Of a DNA stretch of 27,417 bases, positions 23,682-27,417 are shown one piece after another. The DNA comes from an uncultured Collinsella sp. (lineage in GTDB: Bacteria; Actinomycetota; Coriobacteriia; Coriobacteriales; Coriobacteriaceae), in contig CAJJYO010000001.1 of the NCBI GenBank assembly GCA_905197385.1, positions 1 through 27,417 of the forward strand, in the 5' to 3' direction. Position numbers and translations under genes: made by a program. Positions within the stretch are counted from its first letter, which is position 1. Every line of letters starts with the position of its first letter. The notes under the pieces were generated by a model. The model searched no databases and was not told where the DNA came from. It saw only the letters and a program-made list of their open reading frames with translations.

Positions 23682-25220
23682 CTATTCCGCATCGACCACG
23701 CGGAGCAGATATGCCACGCGCGTTGCGGCCGTGCACTTAAAACGCTCGTCCGCGCGAACTCCGGCGACCCACACCACGGCACCTCCCGGCGCCGTCCTCA
23801 CCATGGGCACGCCGGCGCGCTCGGAAACGGGAATGCGAGCCTCGCCTAGCAAGTCGGATACTTTCTTGCTTCGGCCACTCATCCCTAACGGGCACATCAC
23901 GTCTCCCGGTGCGGGACCGTCCACCCACAGGCGCGCCAATCGCGCCTCGACAGGGATCTCGCCACGCGAGCCCGCCAGGATCCGCTCACTATCGCTGTCG
24001 GCAAAACCCAAGGCAGCCGCGTCTACCAAAGCTGTCACTTCCCCGGCAGCCGCAAGCTCACGGGCGCGGCGCACGATATCGCATCCCAGCTCAACGGCCA
24101 TCGGCTCTGTGACCAGCATACGTCCCCCGCCCAACGGCAAACGACCGGGTACGGTAACCCAGTCCGCGACCAGGCCCTCGCGAGCCACCGGGGCCTTAAA
24201 CGCCAGCATGCCAAACTCAACGCGCGCGTCAATTCCCGCCGGAAGCGTGACCGAGCCGGCACCCTCGGCAACGCAGGAAAGGACTCGCTCAACATGCCGC
24301 ATCTCGGGACGAGCGTCCGGATCGATGCGTTTGATCGCCAGTCGCACGATGCGCCGCGCGATTACCACCTCGGCCGCAGCAAGGCGCCTGGCATCGAGCA
24401 CCAGTGCGCCCGCTGCCTCTTTGCGCAAACAGCTTCGAAACGCCTGTGCCGACAGCTGGGATAGAAACGCATCTTCATCACCCAAGATCTCACAGGCGGC
24501 GCCAATCGTCTTGCAGACGCTCGCGTTGCGCTGCGCCACCACCGGCATCACTCGATGGCGCACGTAGTTTCGCAGATACGAGATATCCTCATTGCTCTCG
24601 TCTTCACGCCACGGCTGACCATGTACCTGTAGATAGCCCACGAGCTCGCCGTGAGTTAGGTCGAGCAAGGGACGCACCACGATATTCCTCCGGCGAGGAA
24701 TGCTCGATAGGCCAGCGGGCCCCGAACCCTTAATCGCGTTCATCAAAAACGTTTCCGCGCGATCCGAAGACGTGTGCGCGGTGCAGATACGAGCCGCCGT
24801 TCGCGGTGCCCCCGTCTGGGCGCAGAGCTCGCGAACATACCTCCGCGCCGCGGCATAGCGCACCTCGCGGGCCGCGGCCTCAATATTGCCCGACTCCCCA
24901 TCAAAATAAGCGTGCTCCACACACAGCGGTAAACCATATTGCGCGCAGAGCTCACGCACAAAGGCCTCGTCGCCATCGGACGCCTTGCCGCGCAGATGAT
25001 GGTTTACATGCAGCACATGCAGGCGCTCGCGAGCAATGGGGGCGACACCGCGTCCGTCTTGGATATCCAGCTTTGATGTGCACGCCATAAGAAGCAGTGC
25101 CGTCGAGTCCGCGCCGCCTGATACCATGAGCACGACAGGAGCAGCCTGCTGCCTCGTCCGGGTCTCATCGACTGCCCCAGGCACGGCATGGTGTCCATAA
25201 TGCTGAGATACCGTAGGCAT
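23682..25220 (-). CDS. tilS: tRNA(Ile)-lysidine synthase TilS
   Basis: The 512-residue N-type ATP pyrophosphatase attaches lysine to C34 of the AUA-reading tRNA-Ile. The PP-loop is VSGGADSTA (33-41). Further family segments are HVNHHLRGKASDGDE, ICTAHTSSDRAETFLMNAIKGSGPAGLSSI (split across the substrate cleft), VRPLLDLTHGELVGYL, and the C-terminal CPLGMSGRSKKVSDLLGEARIP domain. It is longer than E. coli TilS (432). GAGGAGG lies upstream of the ATG at 25220. A 147-bp gap to hpt contains no evident terminator. It is divergent from the MBL-fold gene with 48 bp between starts. Confidence 0.95.
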   Translation of the reverse strand: MPTVSQHYGHHAVPGAVDETRTRQQAAPVVLMVSGGADSTALLLMACTSKLDIQDGRGVAPIARERLHVLHVNHHLRGKASDGDEAFVRELCAQYGLPLCVEHAYFDGESGNIEAAAREVRYAAARRYVRELCAQTGAPRTAARICTAHTSSDRAETFLMNAIKGSGPAGLSSIPRRRNIVVRPLLDLTHGELVGYLQVHGQPWREDESNEDISYLRNYVRHRVMPVVAQRNASVCKTIGAACEILGDEDAFLSQLSAQAFRSCLRKEAAGALVLDARRLAAAEVVIARRIVRLAIKRIDPDARPEMRHVERVLSCVAEGAGSVTLPAGIDARVEFGMLAFKAPVAREGLVADWVTVPGRLPLGGGRMLVTEPMAVELGCDIVRRARELAAAGEVTALVDAAALGFADSDSERILAGSRGEIPVEARLARLWVDGPAPGDVMCPLGMSGRSKKVSDLLGEARIPVSERAGVPMVRTAPGGAVVWVAGVRADERFKCTAATRVAYLLRVVDAE

Positions 25221-25268
25221 TTGCTTCCTCCTCTATTCGTCCGCACCCATTGTATCCTTTGGAATCTT

Positions 25269-26078
25269 ATGTCTCGTCTGCACCTTCATATCCTCGGCGG
25301 TGGCTCTAAAGGCAACTGCGCACTCATCGAGGGCCCGCAGGGGCTCATTATGGTCGATGACGGACTGTCTCGCCGCGAGACATTAAAGCGCATGGCAGAA
25401 CTGAGGCTCTCGGCAGACAACGTCTCGGCTCTTCTCATTACTCATGAGCATAGCGATCACATCAAGGGCCTCGATGTCTGGTGCAAGCACTGGCACGGCC
25501 CCCTCTTTGCCAGCAGGGGCACTCTTTCGAGCAAAGAAAATCTTTCGCATCTGCCTGTCGAGGAATTCGATCCCGGTGACACCCTATCCATAGCCGGCAT
25601 CCACGTGCAAACCTACTCAACGTCACACGATGTCATCAATCCAGTCGGCTATCGATTCGACACCCTCGATGATTCCATCGGCTTTGCCACCGACACCGGA
25701 GAGCTATCGAGCCAAGCCATGAACACCCTCAAAGATTGTCGAGTCCTCGCGCTCGAAAGCAACCACGATGTGACCATGCTGCGCGAGGGAGAATATCCCC
25801 GCTTTCTTCAGGAGCGCATCCTGTCTGCAAGGGGACACCTCTCCAATGGCCAAGCCGCCGAAGCCGCGCGCGAACTTGTTACCGATCGCACCGAACAGCT
25901 CATTGCCATGCATATCAGCCAAGATAACAATCGTCCGAGCCTTACCGTCAAAAGCTATGCCAAAGCTCTGGCCGCAACCCTGGATGACGAGCTCGGCAGC
26001 TCCGCCACCCTTCTCCAAGGATCGCGAAAACTCTCGATACGCCCCGCAAGCCAGTATCGGCCAGCAACCATTCAATAG
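25269..26078 (+). CDS. MBL-fold metallohydrolase, WalJ/YycJ-like
   Basis: The 269-residue metallo-beta-lactamase-fold protein begins MSRLHLHILGGGSKGNCALI, as in the YycJ/WalJ family, with the HxHxDH motif as THEHSDHIKG (His59, His61, Asp63, His64). Further ligands appear in STSHDV, TDTGEL and the terminal MHISQDNN. The B. subtilis homologue is tied to the WalRK region and to DNA processing. No walRK genes are nearby here, so function is by family only. The start at 25269 is preferred over an upstream in-frame ATG within the tilS start region, because it gives the family N-terminus; GGA lies five bases before it. Confidence 0.88.
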   Translation: MSRLHLHILGGGSKGNCALIEGPQGLIMVDDGLSRRETLKRMAELRLSADNVSALLITHEHSDHIKGLDVWCKHWHGPLFASRGTLSSKENLSHLPVEEFDPGDTLSIAGIHVQTYSTSHDVINPVGYRFDTLDDSIGFATDTGELSSQAMNTLKDCRVLALESNHDVTMLREGEYPRFLQERILSARGHLSNGQAAEAARELVTDRTEQLIAMHISQDNNRPSLTVKSYAKALAATLDDELGSSATLLQGSRKLSIRPASQYRPATIQ

Positions 26079-26092
26079 ACTGTCCTAAACAG

Positions 26093-26128
26093 CAAAAGGG
26101 GCCGGGAATCGCTTCCCAGCCCCTTTTG
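26093..26128. terminator. Bidirectional terminator
   Basis: CAAAAGGGGC plus GGGAA pair with TTCCC plus GCCCCTTTTG, with one mismatch and a 4-base loop. It lies between the convergent MBL-fold and hsp20 genes. Confidence 0.9.
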
Positions 26129-26160
26129 TTGTCTTTTAATAGCGAAGAACACCAACGAAG

Positions 26161-26592
26161 TTATTCGATGGAGATCTTCGTAACGTTCTTCTTCTCGACG
26201 ATCTTGGGAACCGTAACGGTCAGGATGCCGTCAGCGTACTTAGCCGAGAGGCCCTCGCTCGAAGCGTCCTTAAGATACACGCCACGCGTCGCGCTGTACG
26301 AGCTGAACTCCTTCTGCAGGAAGTTCTTGCCCTCGTTCTCCTCGTCTTCCTCGACATTCACGCTAATGGACAGACGGCCCTCGTTAAGCTCGACATCGAT
26401 ATCGTCCTTGGCGACGCCGGTCAGATAAGCCTTGACCTCATAGCCATCGCCCTTATCCTCAACGTCAACGGGGAACGCCTTAGAGGCAATCGAGCTGTTC
26501 GCTAGGTCGCTCATATCATCAAACAGATCGAACAGCGAGCTTGCAGAGGGACGAACGCCAAAAACCGAACGATAAGGAACCATGCTTGCCAT
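26161..26592 (-). CDS. Hsp20/alpha-crystallin small heat-shock protein
   Basis: The 143-residue chaperone begins MASMVPYRSVFGVRPSASSL, followed by FDLFDDM. The alpha-crystallin domain spans about 38-135 (FPVDVEDKGDGYEVKAYLTG, DDIDVELNEGRLSISVNVEE) and ends with ADGILTVTVPKIV. A C-terminal I-x-I-like KISIE follows. It holds unfolding proteins during stress. AAGGAG sits eight bases before the ATG at 26592; the in-frame reading upstream is promoter DNA. No HrcA CIRCE or HspR HAIR site is recognisable upstream, but an AT-rich inverted repeat is. Confidence 0.93.
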   Translation of the reverse strand: MASMVPYRSVFGVRPSASSLFDLFDDMSDLANSSIASKAFPVDVEDKGDGYEVKAYLTGVAKDDIDVELNEGRLSISVNVEEDEENEGKNFLQKEFSSYSATRGVYLKDASSEGLSAKYADGILTVTVPKIVEKKNVTKISIE

Positions 26593-26658
26593 GTTTACCA
26601 CTCCTTTATAGGACTGCCGAGTCATCTTCCAGGTGACTGGGACTTCTTTTGACGCTCT

Positions 26659-26687
26659 TATATATGCCCACCCAGTGCTCATATATA
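26659..26687. promoter_or_regulatory. Inverted repeat in the hsp20 promoter region
   Basis: TATATATG (26659-26666) and CATATATA (26680-26687) are perfect 8-base complements 13 bp apart, 67-95 bp upstream of hsp20. A second pair, TGAGTC (26707-26712) and GACTCA (26742-26747), lies further out. AT-rich -10 sequences for the minus strand overlap the first repeat. The rest of 26593-26869 shows no gene. Confidence 0.4.
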
Positions 26688-26869
26688 CATCGACTATAAA
26701 GTTTTTTGAGTCCAGTACTATAAGCATATCTAAGTGCGTATGACTCAGGTTTTAGGAAGGTTAAGGTTCTTTGAACCAGAGCTTAAATACCGAGTATGTC
26801 CCCAGCTACAAATAACAAGGGGCTTACAATGAGCGCGTACACGTTGTTGGTAACGAGCTAAAGGGCATC

Positions 26870-27337
26870 ATGGACGACCAAAACCGGAACAATATGTTTA
26901 TGCCGACGCAGGGGGAAGATACTTCCACGCAGCCGCTACGGTTCCATCGCCCCCACATCTCGCAAGAGCCCATTAATGATCCGGAGCCCGAGTATGTGAC
27001 GAGAAATCGATATCAAACGCTCGAGGATGCCCAAACGGGACGTAAACATATGGGCGTCGCCTCGGGAGACCCTGTATATCTGAAAGACGCACCATTATCT
27101 AAAAACAGCGCAGCTAGTGATGAGCCGATGAAAGCATCCGCCGCTCATCAACAAAGAGGTCCTCGACCAAAGCAAACCTTGACGCATTCGGCTCGCTATC
27201 TCGAAACGCCAAAACAGGGAAAATCAATCTTCGTTTCGTCAAGTAAAAGACGCAAGCAGCATCGACTGACAATCCTGCTTTTGATCATTGTGGCCATAGC
27301 AGTTGCCCTTGTTATTAGATTTATCTTCTTTAAATAA
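26870..27337 (+). CDS. Small tail-anchored membrane protein of unknown function
   Basis: The 155-residue protein is not recognised. Residues 1-130 are polar, proline- and glutamine-rich, and probably disordered. A basic stretch (SSSKRRKQHR, about 123-132) precedes one hydrophobic segment (LTILLLIIVAIAVALVIRFI, about 133-152), and the chain ends FFK. This is the topology of a C-terminal anchor with a cytoplasmic N-terminal domain. The coding call rests on AAGGG upstream of ATG, a TACAAT -10-like hexamer at 26825-26830, and the coherent basic-hydrophobic end. It lies divergent from hsp20. Confidence 0.7.
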   Translation: MDDQNRNNMFMPTQGEDTSTQPLRFHRPHISQEPINDPEPEYVTRNRYQTLEDAQTGRKHMGVASGDPVYLKDAPLSKNSAASDEPMKASAAHQQRGPRPKQTLTHSARYLETPKQGKSIFVSSSKRRKQHRLTILLLIIVAIAVALVIRFIFFK

Positions 27338-27417
27338 GGGCTCAATACCAAAAACGATAAGATCGTCTGGTGTAATTGAGTCATTTACGCCCCATAAACG
27401 CAAAAAAGGGGGAGGCC
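27338..27417. other. Downstream end of window
   Basis: No gene is seen. The last bases, AAAAAAGGGGGAGGCC (27402-27417), look like the left arm of another intrinsic terminator cut by the window edge. Confidence 0.35.

Noticed and set aside
23533..24567. A 344-codon open frame on the plus strand opposite tilS and the hpt start
   Set aside because: Its Ser/Thr/Arg/Pro-rich, low-complexity translation is expected from the reverse of the GC-rich tilS gene.
26593..26760. HspR-type (CTTGAGT-N7-ACTCAAG) or HrcA CIRCE operator upstream of hsp20
   Set aside because: Only fragments such as TTGAGTC and GACTCAGG occur, with the wrong spacing.
1..27417. CRISPR arrays, tRNA or rRNA genes
   Set aside because: No regularly spaced direct repeats and no cloverleaf or rRNA-like sequence were recognised by reading; a covariance search was not possible.

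Overview
The window is GC-rich, gene-dense bacterial chromosome, most like a gut Coriobacteriia species (Collinsella-type). This rests on protein character, the tilS-hpt-ftsH order, and many short GC-rich bidirectional terminators. The taxonomic call is inference. I see no rRNA, tRNA, CRISPR array or intact transposase.

Layout. 1-4051 holds the 3' end of a LacI-family regulator, a HAD phosphatase (minus), larE (plus) and a membrane-anchored or secreted DNA/RNA nuclease (plus). 4328-11649 is an accessory sugar-catabolism block. It has a GntR/UTRA regulator (plus) facing a minus-strand series transcribed from high to low coordinates: a HAD phosphatase with its own terminator, a class II aldolase, an FGGY (xylulokinase-like) kinase, then a complete glucitol-family PTS (IIC, IIB/C, GutM, IIA) and a short archaeal-type triosephosphate-isomerase homologue. 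11921-13996 is an EF-G paralogue with unusual G motifs. 14307-16728 is a polar amino acid ABC importer (ATPase, permease, lipoprotein). 16955-18403 is an RlmD/RumA-type RNA methyltransferase. 18482-20653 holds a PHP phosphoesterase and a class I aminotransferase. 20843-25220 is the tilS-hpt-ftsH housekeeping cluster. 25269-27337 holds a WalJ/YycJ-like metallo-beta-lactamase-fold protein, an Hsp20 chaperone and a small tail-anchored protein of unknown function.

The most interesting part is the PTS block. It has uptake with phosphorylation, a second kinase, an aldolase, a TIM-like isomerase and a phosphatase, but no polyol-phosphate dehydrogenase. It therefore does not match the standard sorbitol pathway. 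Three promoters in the block share GTCTA half-sites, including two near-identical TAGACGTCTA palindromes and a second, degenerate copy. This suggests one local regulon, probably controlled by the GntR protein next door. The TIM homologue keeps the catalytic Lys, His and Glu but has Ala where TIMs have a conserved Glu after the His, so its substrate may not be the usual triose phosphate.

Non-coding structure of note: a perfect 24-bp-arm inverted repeat at 20714-20773 that looks like a REP-type element; a long nested hairpin between the ABC lipoprotein and permease genes; and several palindromes that look like operators.
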